The notes under the pieces were generated by a model. The model did not search any database. It saw only the letters and a list, made by a program, of their open reading frames with translations, and was not told the DNA's origin. A stretch of 64,000 nucleotides of DNA from Amoebophrya sp. A120. Lineage: Eukaryota; Sar; Dinophyceae; Syndiniales; Amoebophryaceae. Made by a program: the position numbers and the translations under genes. Below are positions 1 through 11,300 of this stretch, piece after piece. The stretch covers positions 1,757,216 through 1,821,215 of the forward strand of contig CAJINV010000011.1 in the NCBI GenBank assembly GCA_905178155.1, read 5' to 3'. How positions within the stretch are numbered: the first letter of the stretch is position 1; each line of letters opens with the position of its first letter.

Positions 1-932
1 GATTACTCTTGGAGCAAGAGGGGATGTGAGTACTACGCGAGGCACAAAAACGAAGATACTACAGAATATCAAAATTTCTGTTTAACTACAAGAAAATGAT
101 TGATACAACACTCACAATGGGGATTCGGTGGATTGGGGTATAATACTAGCTGAGTTTGATCCGTAGGCACGTAGCAAGGGCCCTGCTTTTTCGACGATCA
201 CGATGATCAAGCGCGAGATAATTGAAGGAAGTCGAGAAACATAAGATGACCTGGCATTACGAGATCTATCAGGTGGTGCTTCCACACAGTGCGCCTACTC
301 GGCTATTTATGCTTGACACACATCGCATGGTCACACTCACAACAAAACAAAAACCGACAGCAGGAGACAAGGCATAGTGGCCGCATTCTATTTTGTCACG
401 CTCTCGGAACGGAAACTTTCTTCGAACACTGGAAATGACATTGGATTCACGCAAAGGTCGCGAAGCGCGTCGAAAAAAGCTCCACTGCCAACTGTCACCT
501 TCCGTTCTTTGAGCGATATGCGCGCGAATACCAATATTGAAATTCTGTGTTTTATCATTTCACAACTATACTACTTGAGCATTAAATGCCATTTACTGTA
601 AAAGCGTCTTCTTGAATGTCAATGTCAATTCTCAGAAAACATAAACAAAAACATAACCAAAGTTGCTGTATGCGTTAGATAAGAGTGCTTCTGTGCTGTG
701 ACTCTGTGTGCGACTTCGGCTACTGCCTTTGCAGCTTCAGACGTTTCATACGATAGTGTGAGTAAAATTCAACATCATTCTGAACGATGCAGAAGAGGAA
801 GATGTAGAAGTACTTAATCGTCACGATTTTTATGTTGCCTCACTTTTTATCAAGAATTCGCACAGAGACCGAAGATCCGGAGCGCGGAACCAAATCGAAG
901 CGGAACACGTGGAAGATGACGTGCACGAGCTA
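1..932. other. Intergenic, downstream of the CCCH zinc-finger gene
   Basis: No open frame here has protein-like composition, and I see no RNA gene or introner arms. The segment lies 3' of the minus-strand zinc-finger gene, whose stop codon is at 935-933, so it should hold that gene's 3' UTR and perhaps the promoter of a gene outside the window. Confidence 0.5.
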
Positions 933-3900
933 CTAGACATGGCCCCAATTGTCAGATCCGCCTAAGAAGTTCTGCTGTTGTGCCCCAGCAGGTTGGTATT
1001 GCGCTCGGATGGTCTTGATCGCGTCGATTCGCGACCGCTCTAGTTGTCGCATCCGCGGTTCCGGCAGCTTCAACGTCTCGCAGAGGATATCTCGCGACAA
1101 ATTGGTTCTCGCGTGCGTCGCCACGGAATCATACCCGCAAAAGGCTCGAAAAGACGGCCGTCGCGCCACTTCGGTCTGGAGCAGCAGCTGTTCCCAATTT
1201 TTTACCTCGGCGTCCTCAGGGTACTGGTTCTCGGCTGCCCGGGGTGGCAGCTTCAAGGCAAGCACTTGAAAATTCCGCTCTGTTGCGGCCCCGTGGTCGT
1301 CTCGCTTGTCGCGAAAATGCCGTGTCACTCCCAGCGTCGGGTAGATTTCCTCTGGGGCGTGCGCCCCTGCGAGTTCCAGATCCTCTGCAGCCCGGTAGGG
1401 GACCGTGTTGCGGAAATCGAGCGGGGATAGTCCGCCGTCGAACAGAGCGCCAATCGCCTTTCGTTGAAAGCCCTGCAGTAGCGTACTGCGGTACCCGGCG
1501 TTCATGATCTCGTGCGGGGCGAAACTGAATCTGTACCACCTCGCAGCGTCTTGTGGGTCCAGAACACGGAATACATGGATCGCACCGCTACCTCCCGTCG
1601 CGCGGGGGCCTTGGTTCTGCTGTTGCTGCGCTTCTTCGTCTCCACTATCCAGCGCAAATATGTCTGGGTCTGGAAGAGTGCAAGTTTGGCATGCACGTTT
1701 TGCATGAGAAGTAGCCATGAAGTCTCTCATGTCTGCCCAAGCATCACAGATTTTCTCAGGGCTTCTCGGTGCCGATCCCGCATGACAAATGCCCTGTCCG
1801 CGTACTTGGACTCCTTTTGCTGCTCATGCAATACAAATTTTTTTTAGCAATACAAATTTTTTTTAGAACCCAAATTTGGATTCCAAACGCAGCGTCACAA
1901 ACTCCACCTTTCCAGACCCAGAGCATATTTGCAATGCATATCCACCTCCACTGGACAAGTAGACCCAAGCCTCACTGCAGTTGCTGGAGAAGAGCGCGCC
2001 GCCGTTGGGCAAATAATGCCGCGTGACCCGCCATCCATTGTTCGGTCCAGGGTTAATATCGGCCAAATGGTGCAACATGTCAACCTATCCATTGCAAATT
2101 TGTCTCAGTCCGGCAGCTATTTTCAGAGATCTCTGATGATGCGTCTTGCAGGTTACGCAAAATCCTGCCTTGCGTGAGTGAGTAGCAACAGAGACAACTA
2201 CCTTGTTGTGGGCACGCTGAAAAGCGATTTCATCTCACACGATATTCATATGCATGCTAGGCCGTGCAACTGCGTTGCAGAGTCCGTGGCGCATGCAAAC
2301 TGAGCTCGAGGACAAACGTCTGCATTCTTCTACCAGACCCAGACATATTTGCAGCGGATACGATCATCAAGATTCGGCGGTCGGACGCAGCAGCGGACAC
2401 CCCTCTAGGCTCGCCTTCCCCTGCAGCCTGGCGGTCTGCCATGTATTTCAAACACGCGAGCGCGACCTGGTCTGCTAGCGGCAAGTCGTCAAAAATCGCA
2501 TCGGCGTCCCGCAAAATGATGTCCCGCAAAAACGTCGGCGTGGCGACATCGAGCAGCTCCGACACCGTCTATCAAGTGCAAATATGTCTGGGTCTGGCTC
2601 TGGAAAATTGTGACGCATGTCAGTGAGCAGAAAGCGCACTGTAATGCACCGCCAAGCATGACAGATTTTCTCGTAGCTCTGTGATGCGTATTTTGCATGA
2701 GAAACATCGTTCTTGCATGACAGACAAGAGGAGGCCTTCGTGGCCACGCAATACAGAGCTCAGAGTCATGCCAAACTAGCACGAAAGGCCTCGCAATCTT
2801 CCAGACCCAGACACATTTGCAACGCATACCGTCGCGACCGACCCAATTTGCCGCAACTGGTTCCAAATCGGCGGGAACAGTCGGTGGGCCATGTTGCAGC
2901 TAACGCGGTACTGCCAAAAAAGCCGCCGGCTGATTGCCTTCAGGACAAACGGACGCAGGACGTCATGGCACTCCCGAAGCTGTATGCCCCACGCCAGTGT
3001 TGGCATTTCCGCCTTGCTCAAAACTTCCTGCACTTCTGCCCGCTGATGCTGCAGCCCCATCGGACTGGGTTTCTGGTCCTCTCCCACCTCCGCGACGAAG
3101 GCGTTGTTTGCGTGCAAGTCGTCAAGCGGATGCTTGATCTCAGCAAGCAGCTTCTTTAGTGGCCACAGAGTATCTGCAAAAGTCACCGCCCAGAGCAGGA
3201 CGCTATCGCATGAAAAAAGTGTTTCACTGTATAGGATTTTGCAAGTTTTGCATCACAAGTTTGTTCTACATCACAGAGAAAATTTGCCATGCGAGATTCC
3301 TAAGGGAAAACACAGCTAAAAATCTAGTGTCTTGCATGTGTAGCAAGACAAACCCTTCGCAGATACATTTTCTGCATCACAAGTTCACAGCGAAACAGTT
3401 TTTTCGCGCGATAGACGCGTTCCGGGGTATAATGGGCGTCCCGCAGATGCATCTTGTTGGCTGCAGATCCGGGGCGGAAGACGTTGTGGTCCAGAAACGA
3501 CTCCCACTGCGTCATTCCCGGCCGACCGTGGTGCGGCGTGGGGAAGTATGGGAACTGGTCGTTGTTCCGGAGAGTCGGCAGTAGATCTCCTTGCGCGGGC
3601 CACGCCGGATTCACTCCGCGATAGCAGTTTGCTTTATTTCCGACCCAAGTCAAAAACTCCTGTCGCAAGACCTCCTTCCGATTTTCTTGCAGCACGTCTG
3701 CACAGGCCCAGCATATGGGGTTTGTCCCCTCCAACCCGTAGCGGGGTGTTGGTGCGTTGCAGTCAGTGCAGCAGTATCGCGTCCGCAACACCAATTCCAC
3801 CCGCTCCTCCCTGGTTGCTGCGTCTTCGTCGCTGAACGCCTGGGCGTAGTCGGAAGCCCAGACCAGGCGCTGTAAAAACTGTCGCCGCGAGGGGCGGTCT

Positions 3901-6222
3901 GGGTGCCCTACTTCCGGCTCCGTGCTAAAACAGGCACTGTACGACTTTGGCCTCTGCCGCAGACCGCGCCCGTCGTCCGTCGGTAGCTTGTCGACGGGGT
4001 CCGTCGGTAGCTGTCGGAGTGGGGGCCCGATGACATGGCCCTGGAGGAATGCCATCCATCGCAGCCGGTCTTCCCGCGATGGGTACTGCGTCAGCCCCTG
4101 TAGAACGAGTGCCACACGGTCATCGTGACTCTGGGCGTCGAAATATTTCGCGCACCTGGGCATTTTATGGGTTTACCAATTCACGTTTAACTTCAAACCA
4201 GGCACGTGGGTGCGCAACTTTCGTTAGCACATTTGCCCGGCGCCATCTGACGTCATGAAAAAGATCGAAAAAAAACTATTTCTATTTCTGAACCGCATAA
4301 ACAAAGACTAGCATACCTTGGATGCCGGGCCAGGCGAAAACACCTCCGGAGATAGTGATACTCCGTAAAATCGTATGCCGTGTCCACCTTAAACGCCTTG
4401 TCGAATGCTTCTTGGCTGGTGATCAGCGACGGTGCTTTGTCTCCCGTTAGTGGCTGCCGACCAACTTGGCGCTTAGCAAAAAAATCCGGCTGCGTTGCGT
4501 CTCCCGTGCTCGTGCCAGGATAGAATATCGCAACCTTGCCAACCAGAAAGCGGTCAAACTTCGCAAGCATCTCCGAATCTGGACGAGGAAATTGCTCTCG
4601 CAAAACTGGTGTGATGTGATGAAGAAGGGTATGGTAAAGCACTTTCAAAAGTCACAAACTGTTTGCTTAGAACCATCTAGCAACACATACCGCAATCATG
4701 CAAAGAGGAAATACATATAGCTGTCCTGCCCCACGCAAGCGCAAGAACTCCATCTTCGACACAACACAATACACAACGTGAACAGTATGCACCTGCTTCA
4801 ACAATGCTCCGGTAAGCATGGTCCCGCCTATAAATTTCTGGTGCTTCCACGGCTACGGCGAGCACGGCGTGAAGGTACGACTCTGGGTCTGCTCGGATTT
4901 GCGTTGTGTGTGTTGAAGTTGATGCTGCAGGCGCGGCTGCGCCCCCAAGTACATTACTGGAGGGGCCTGGCATCGCAAACCGCGAGCTGTTACAATTTCG
5001 CAGAGTTTTTTCCCTCTCAAAGGGCTGCCAAAATCGTGGTCGGTGAGTGCCACGTAACCGCAACAGAAAATACTCCGCCGTCCGCTGCGGTGCGGCTGAA
5101 AAATTTCCCACTATGAGGGTGCACAACTACTCCCCCTCCCCCTCATTTGTCATGCTGCAAAATACTTAAATTACACCTATCCTCTTGGCACTGTTTACAT
5201 GACAAGTTCTGGCAGCCCAAATAGCACCAACTACACCCCTGTTCAAATTTGTCGTGCAAAACCTGTATTCTTGCCGACGCTTGTATTGCTGTTCGTATAT
5301 GTACAAATGAGGGGAAGGGGGAGTTGTGCACTCTCATACCCACCCCCAAAAGGCCCGAAGCCCACGCCCCGAGGTCCTGCAATTCCTCTTCCGTAAGCGG
5401 CGCGCTGGCTGCGCGGCCACTGTGGTACTGCTTGCAGGCGTCTCCGAAGTGGCACGGCCTTTTGCTCGACGACGGATCGAAGTGACATTTTTTCTGCGGG
5501 AACTGTCGCAGGAACCTTCTCCTCTGCTCAACCTCGTCTGGCGCGTTGTCGTTGCTCCAAGGACGCATGACGCGTTGTGTGGAGCTAGCGCTGGAGTTCC
5601 AGTTCCTGCTTCCCGACGCGGTGGAGGTGGTCTCCTTGGACGTCGTGTTGTTTGCATTCATCCAAAACTCCTGAAGCTGTACCGACTGCTGTCTTAGTCT
5701 TGTGCTGGTGGTAGCTGTTGTTCGCTGCTCGTGGTAAGAACGATCAGCACTTGATGCAGCTCGTCCAGGCCCAGCACCAGCTGTGTCGTTAAAATAATCC
5801 GGATCGCGGTGATTGTCCTGCTGTCGTGGTGGGTTCCGAGTCCGATCTTCTTGCGCGGGTCGGTCGATGAAGTTTTCCGCTCGTCCCCTTCTGGCCGGTT
5901 GTCCTTGTCGCGGTCTTGCGTCTTCGATTTCGTAAACGTTCCGCCTATAGTCCCGCTGTTGACTTCTACTTCTACTTCGAAACCCGCGTTGTTCTTGGTT
6001 GCTTTGGTGCCGAAAATCTCGACGCCGGTCTCGCTCTCGCGAAGCAGCTCGTCTGTGACTATTATTTCCATGTTGCTGACGCTCGTCGCGATATCTTGAG
6101 TTATCGCATCGTAGTTGTCGTTGTCGATATCGTGAGTCATCGCGTCGTCGTTCTCGCTCTCGATATCGTGAGTCATTGCGTCGTCCTCGTCGTTCTCGTT
6201 CCCGCGAATTATACCGCCTCAT
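933..6222 (-). CDS. RS-rich CCCH zinc-finger protein, 8 exons
   Basis: Exons 6222-5339, 5106-4691, 4641-4317, 4155-3414, 3198-2829, 2564-2361, 2080-1941 and 1640-933 join in frame into 1,262 residues ending in TAG. The ATG at 6222 opens an Arg/Ser/Asp-rich region (residues 1 to about 100) like the RS tails of RNA-processing proteins. A CCCH finger follows (C246-x10-C257-x5-C263-x3-H267). Around residues 670-695 a second candidate zinc site has two CxxC pairs (CTDC and CWAC). CCCH fingers usually bind RNA, so a role in mRNA processing is an inference; the C-terminal two-thirds match no family I recognise. Two introns are canonical: 4690-4642 (49 nt, unusually short) and 4316-4156. The other five are introners of families A (three), E and C. 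An upstream non-coding or coding exon before 6222 cannot be excluded, since CAG-like acceptors lie just upstream. Confidence 0.8.
1646..1940. mobile_element. Introner, family A (295 bp)
   Basis: Flanked by TCCAC on both sides. Arms carry the family A signature TCTGGGTCTGGAA and its inverse. Sits in the zinc-finger gene just before the Glu/Gln-rich DEEAQQQQ stretch; removal of element plus one repeat gives GGGDEEAQ. Confidence 0.9.
2086..2360. mobile_element. Introner, family A, diverged (275 bp)
   Basis: The left arm is decayed (TTTGTCTCAGTCCGG instead of ATGTCTGGGTCTGG), and the 5-nt flanks CAACC and CGATC match poorly. Taking out the element plus 5 nt still gives an open frame (RRILMIDMLHHLAD), so this is an old copy that is still removed. 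Confidence 0.75.
2570..2828. mobile_element. Introner, family A (259 bp)
   Basis: Flanked by CCGTC. The left arm has a small CTGG duplication in the family A core (GGGTCTGGCTCTGG). Excision joins VATV to SELLDV in the zinc-finger gene. Confidence 0.9.
3204..3413. mobile_element. Introner, family E (210 bp)
   Basis: Flanked by GACGC. The arms read TATCGCATGAAAAAAGTGTT and, inverted, CGCGAAAAAACTGTTTCGCTG. Excision joins TPERV to LLWAVTFAD. The interior is close to that of the family E copies at 26289 and 50634. Confidence 0.9.
5112..5338. mobile_element. Introner, family C (227 bp)
   Basis: Flanked by CCCAC. Arms contain the family C signature GTGCACAACT plus CCCCCTCCCCCTCATTTG and its inverse. 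Excision joins GLLGVG to NFSAAPQRT, 77 residues after the CCCH finger. Confidence 0.92.
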
Positions 6223-7069
6223 TGACTCCTGAGGCGCGGGCTGGAAGTTAAAAAAACCTATGTCGTCCGGCTCTCCAAAATCACCGAAAAACTTTTACAT
6301 CATCCGTACCATCTTTGGGTAACACTTTGGGATGAGTATGTTGAGATATTCATTTATCATTTTATGTTTTAACCGATTGGAAATCATGAAAGTTAGAGTT
6401 ACGTTATCTGATGCACGTTGTCATACGATTCATATATCACTGTATCAATCTATAGCTACGCTGTGTCTTTTACTTTTTCTGTTTGTAGTTCTAGTTTCAC
6501 TTTCAGACGTGAAGAGCAGAACATATTCATTGAGACGAGGTTCGAGATGAACAAATCAAAATCTAAATCCCTGCTGATTGCTTTTTCCTGCATTCTGACG
6601 CGGCGCAGCGCAGCAAGCTGTTCCCTCTAGAAGATGCCTTCCTCAGGTCAGTCTCGGGTGCTGCTCAAATAAATGATTTGCTCTCTGAGTGTAACCAATC
6701 GCGTCACTCAAAACAATCGCTCGGAAGGCTAGCCAAAGCGCTCAAAGAAAAAACAAAGACTAAGGAGGCACGTAGCATCGCCTACAGCTGCAGTATGCAG
6801 GCGAGGAACAAAAACAGAAAAAAAAACAAAATTCAAGAAGTAAGGTCTCCCGACTCTAAACGTTCTTTCGTCTGATGCTCATTATCATTTCATATCACAC
6901 GTTCCTGACTGTCATAACCATAAGGTGGATATTCATGGAGTGTGTTCACTTTGTTCTTTCGGTGGTGGTGCTGTGAATGTGTTTTTGAAAACAAAAACCA
7001 TCAAACTACCGAAACAAGAGAAAATAAAGTCTGCGCATGCACTCTTGTGAGCTCTTTGGCTTTACCAGA
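6223..7069. other. Intergenic between zinc-finger and coiled-coil genes
   Basis: AT-rich spacer upstream of the zinc-finger gene and downstream of the coiled-coil gene. It should hold the promoter and 5' UTR of the former and the 3' UTR of the latter. I see no gene, introner or structured RNA. Confidence 0.5.
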
Positions 7070-9757
7070 TCAAAACTCCATCAACGCTTTCCCCACACTC
7101 CCCTCCACGCTTCCCCCGGGCAACGGAAACAGATTCGTCGCCTGCCGACAGAAAGCCAGCTTTCCCGGGGGCGGACCCCCACGGGACGTTGAAGACGCAG
7201 TACTTGGAGTTGTGTCCGTTAAATTCAATGCGCAGTACTTCGACAGGGGTTGCGAGTAATCGAGCTCCTTTTCAAACTGCTGCAATCGCCTCGCCGTTTC
7301 CGCCAACCTTTTCGCTTTCTTGACTGCCTTAAACGCCCGGTCCTTGTCCCTTGCGAGATCCCGGAGAACCGAGTCCGCGTTGTGCACCATTTCTTCCGTT
7401 TTCTCCTTTTCCCCTTTCGCGTCCACACTCCACCCCACGATGGTGTCGATACTGCCCTTGTAGATCCCTTTTCTCGAGTCCCACGTCACCGGCGACGGCT
7501 CGTCCGCGTAGCTATTGACCCACTGTTATCCTGTGCAAAAGTATCGTATTTGTATAAGTGCAAGTCTTGCATTACAAATCTTTTTCTTAATGCAAATCCG
7601 CATTATACAAAGTCTACTTCTCATGCTGAAAAAATTTGTAATTGTAATGCTAATGCATTTATACAAGTACCAATAATAGCCGCGTCCGCGGAGGTAGTGA
7701 GGTCATGGCGGTCTTTTTGTCTTCACGCCAAAAAAGGACGCAACTTCTCTGCCCACCATGCCATCGTGAGTAATGTTATGCACGACGGCACGGCGGTCGC
7801 TAAAAATCTCAATCCAGAGGCGGCCCCCATTTGGTTTCGAATCGAAGAACCTTCCCCGCATGCTATGGCCCCGCCAGGGCCCACGCCAGGGTCGGCCCCT
7901 TGGGAGCCCCAAATCGGGCCCATAGCATGCGGATTGGCTTTTTGCTTTTGGCGGACTTTGTTTTTTTTGTTTTTTTTTTGGCAAAATGCTGCATCTTCTG
8001 GTCTTCAGTCCGCCTCTGAAATGGCGGATTTTGAAGGCGTCTTTTGCGCGGCCCGAATGTGGGAAAAAATGAGGCCCATACCATGCGGATTCTCTGTTTT
8101 TTTCGGAGTGCTGCTTTTTGGGCGCCCATTTTTGGGCGCCGCAAATCGCCAGAAACTAAGGCGGTGGGCGCCTCAGAAGGGCGCCCCTTTTGCCGGCTCC
8201 CCTGCGTCGTTTTATCAAGCGGGAATCGATAGAATCCGCCCGGGCTATTTTGCCGCAAACGCCCCGGCCGCTTGATAATTGAAAACTTTTTTTGTTAAAA
8301 AACACTTCCGGCCGCTTGAAAACTGCCGGTCGTTTTGCGTGATGCATGTCAAAAAAACCGCTAGGATAGAACGTTCGTGACCTCACTACATACGATACTT
8401 TTGCAGTTCATAACTGTCCCATCCGTTTCGTTTTCTCGTTCTCCGTGTATGGTCGCATCCGCGTTTCGATCATGTTCATCGGATTCGTCCGGATCGCCTG
8501 CAGCCGCACCAAAATGGCTTTCAGTGCGCGGTACCCCGCGTAGGCGGAAATGCCCTGCAGGATGAAGGAGAGGAGTTTTTTCGAATTCTTCTCCCCACCG
8601 AAAATCTCGTAGAACAGTTCCGAATACTCCTCCTTCGCCTTCTTTAGTTCAATCGTAACCATTTTGAACTCGTCCAGAAACCTTTTCCCCGCCTGTTCAG
8701 TATCTGAAATGTAGCCTTTCATTTTTTTGTTCAAATTTTCAATTTGCCGGTCCGCAATGTCCAATACCAACGCCGTCGCTTTCTTCACTTCCGCTTTCAA
8801 ATTCTCCGTTTTTTCCTGATTCGCCTTTTTCACCTCCTCCGTTTCCCCGGCTGCGTGGTTCGTTTCCGTCAGTTGTTTTTTCAAGTCGTCGAGTAAACCC
8901 GTTGTCCCTCCGGGGATCTTCTTCACCCCGTCGAAAACTACGGGCGGAAGAATGCTCTGCGCAAAGTCCATCACCGTGTTCTTCGTCATGTCGGCGGCTT
9001 GTTTCAGTTTGTCGTATCCGTCGGTCTCCGTCGCTTGGCCCGCGAGCTTCTTCGCGTCGTTCGCTTTCGCCTTTAACCAAGTCAAGACCTGTTGCCCCAT
9101 TTTCCCCGCTTTGCTGTTCATCACGTCGTTCTCGAACGAGATTGCGGACCGGCCAATGTCAAGTTTCTCGGGTTCTTCCGCTTCTTGCAGCTTCTTCTCC
9201 TCCAAGTCTTTTTTCAACCCCTTCAAGTGGTCCGTGACGGCCGTCGTCTGCTCCTCTAAAATCTGCTTCGAAGTGTCAGACGCCTTGGTGATGATCGCCT
9301 TGAAAAAACCGAGCGCCAGGTCCTCCTTGTCCATCGTGTTGTCGTTGTCTAACTGGTCGTTTACATCGTCCTCAATAACCATCTGCTCCATCTGCTTGCG
9401 CATCTTCGAAAGCATGCTCAGCGTGTCCATGTCGAAGAAAGCGGTGGGTGACGAGGATGCTGCACTACTTGCGGTGCGACCACTGTGATTCTGTAGCTGT
9501 CTTCTCCTAACTCGTCGAACTGAAGCTTCTATCTGATGATCGTCAGCGGGACTTCCGGAACTGAAGAACGAGGTACATCTTCTCGTCGATCTGTGATGGC
9601 AGCTGGAGCAAGCGGCTGTTGTTCCGCCCGGCGACGTTTGCACGGTGGATGCGCCGCTATGGTGGACGTGATAAGGCTCCTGGTCCATCTGCCCTGGATC
9701 CGCAGACAACTCGTGATGAAGCGAAGCGGTGGCTTGCGCCACGAGACCATGTGGCAT
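7070..9757 (-). CDS. Helical coiled-coil protein, unknown family, 2 exons
   Basis: Exons 9757-8413 and 7521-7070 join across one large introner (GQ then WVNSYADEP) to give 598 residues. The first about 108 residues are low-complexity, His/Ser/Arg-rich; a second Met (MDTLSML, near 9433) begins the structured part and is a credible alternative start. From there to the end the protein is highly charged and helical (many Lys, Glu, Asp, Gln), with heptad-like stretches around residues 110-420 and again in the last exon. A weakly hydrophobic segment (LLSFILQGISAYAGYRALKA) lies about residues 400-420. I do not recognise a family; the Ala/Lys/Glu-rich helices resemble amphipathic lipid-binding or structural proteins only in general composition. 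It is a stand-alone gene with no canonical intron seen. Confidence 0.65.
7527..8412. mobile_element. Introner, family D, enlarged by a nested insertion (886 bp)
   Basis: Flanked by ACTGT. The outer arms read TATCCTGTGCAAAAGTATCG and, at the far end, its inverse, with typical family D interior (GCATTACAAATC). Other family D copies are 149-186 bp; the excess is the nested element at 7694-8389. Excision of the whole unit restores KRMGQWVNSY in the coiled-coil gene. Confidence 0.9.
7694..8389. mobile_element. Nested TIR element inside a family D introner (696 bp)
   Basis: Begins GTAGTGAGGTCA and ends with the exact inverse TGACCTCACTAC. The interior is GC-rich, unlike introners, with a hairpin at about 7856-7932 (CCGCATGCTATGG against its inverse) and a second direct copy of that motif near 8071-8088. 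No open frame resembles a transposase, so it would be non-autonomous. No clear target duplication is visible. Confidence 0.65.
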
Positions 9758-10341
9758 CTTGACCTGCTTGTTGCCTTCAAGAATCGCTGAAACTGCAACT
9801 CAAGAAAACTCGGTGGACTTAACTTTCGCAGTCAGAATTTGCATAAAAAACTGAAATACAACTTGCGAATGAAATACTCTTACATTCTGTAGACGATGAA
9901 AAGCGGCATTGTCGTGCATCCAACGATCACCAACGAAAAATCTCGAGCGATACAAGCTAATCGACGATCAAAACTAACATGATAATCTTCGTGTGACATG
10001 CGATTTGATAGCGAGCTCGAAGATGCCTTCGATACCGATGCATCAGTGGCGATAATTGGTATTGCAAAACAAGTAGAAGTTCTTTCCGCTGAGGACGATA
10101 CGAAATGTACTCTTCAGGCGAGCGCGATACTTACGTAAACACGATTCAAGACGTCGTACAGTTTCGAGTAGAGGTCAGAAGTGGAACAGCAAAAACCAAC
10201 GCACTGGAGGTAGCTACTAGCTACTGGGAACAAGATTTCACTCTGTGCGTCCGATATAATTATCGTGACTGGAAAATGGAGCCTGACTCTCTGGCCTTTG
10301 CTGGCACAAAAAATACTTGTGATGACCTGAGTGGATTGACG
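9758..10341. other. Intergenic spacer
   Basis: Lies between the small hypothetical gene and the coiled-coil gene, upstream of the latter. No gene, RNA or introner is apparent. Confidence 0.45.
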
Positions 10342-10626
10342 TCAGGACAAATATTTTTCCTTCACTTTTTCACTGACCAGCGCGGCCTCCCGTTCGTCGA
10401 ATACCCAGAACTCTCCCGTCCGCCTGTCCAAATCCCCGTCTGCTTCCATTTCGCGCAATATTTGGTGAAACCCAATCTCCGCCGAGCGGTACTTGTGCCC
10501 CAGTTTGGTCGGCAGGTCGAGGCTTTCGAAAATTTCCGGCAAGTAGATGGACTTAGTTGCGGTCGTACTGTGAGTTTCTGGCTGTGCCGAATCAGCTTCA
10601 GCTAGGGCGGTTGTGCTGGCGCTCAT
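10342..10626 (-). CDS. Small hypothetical protein (94 residues)
   Basis: The first ATG in an open frame is at 10626 (MSASTTALAEADS). The C-terminal 60 residues are well mixed and protein-like (SIYLPEIFESLDLPTKLGHK, EIGFHQILREMEADGDLDRR), ending with a charged tail (EKVKEKYLS). The frame is open a further 30 codons upstream of the ATG, so a spliced 5' exon is possible and this may be the last exon of something larger. No family recognised. It has the same strand as all other genes here. Confidence 0.45.
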   Translation of the reverse strand: MSASTTALAEADSAQPETHSTTATKSIYLPEIFESLDLPTKLGHKYRSAEIGFHQILREMEADGDLDRRTGEFWVFDEREAALVSEKVKEKYLS

Positions 10627-11300
10627 GTTCGTCGAGGTAGCGACGTCGCGGTTCTTGGTTATGACCACAGGGCACGACGAGGGTGCGGAAATTGTGGTAC
10701 TTCGATCATAAACCCACACACAAGTAGATCTTGGCTCATCGGAAAGGAAATCGCCTCAGCGAGTGCCACCGCAATATAAGGATCGCGACGAACTGGAACT
10801 GGCACGACGAACTTAACTAGTAAGAACGAAAAATGTCAAACAAACGAGAAACAGGCTTTGCTTTCAATTTTCAATATCATTTCGGTCTCCACCGACCTGC
10901 AGGCTTTTCCGATCTGCGGTCTTTTTCGTATGCTTTGTCGTTTTTTCGTTTTTTATTTTTTCTTTAAATTGTTGCCTATTTCACACCACTCAAAATCACA
11001 CAAGGTCGTAGGTGGGTCAGAAAAGTTGTCTATGGCGGGTCGGTCTAGTTGTAGTGGGGGTAGCTATGCAATTCTCTTCACGATCCAAAGGCGTTGCGCT
11101 ACATCAAAACCAGTACAATCTGATCTTCTGATTGTTCTGTCTGAGCCCGGGGGTGAGTTCCAGGTAGTAATTTTAATTTTCTTCTTTGAGTCAAGGGGGG
11201 TAGAAGCAAGGAGCCAACATCAGCAGTTTCAAAACCACTCCAAAGAACAGCGTCTTCTGCAGAAGCAGAAGAGCAACGTCGACAAACGGAAAAATAATCC
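10627..11300. other. Intergenic spacer
   Basis: Downstream of the zinc-finger exon ending at 11301 and upstream of the small hypothetical gene. It contains T-rich tracts near 10940-10970 but nothing I can identify as a gene or repeat. Confidence 0.45.

Noticed and set aside
7250-8275. 341-codon plus-strand open frame over the coiled-coil gene introner
   Set aside because: It runs from antisense of an exon through the introner and nested element; composition is biased (Phe, Arg, Pro) and no domain is visible.
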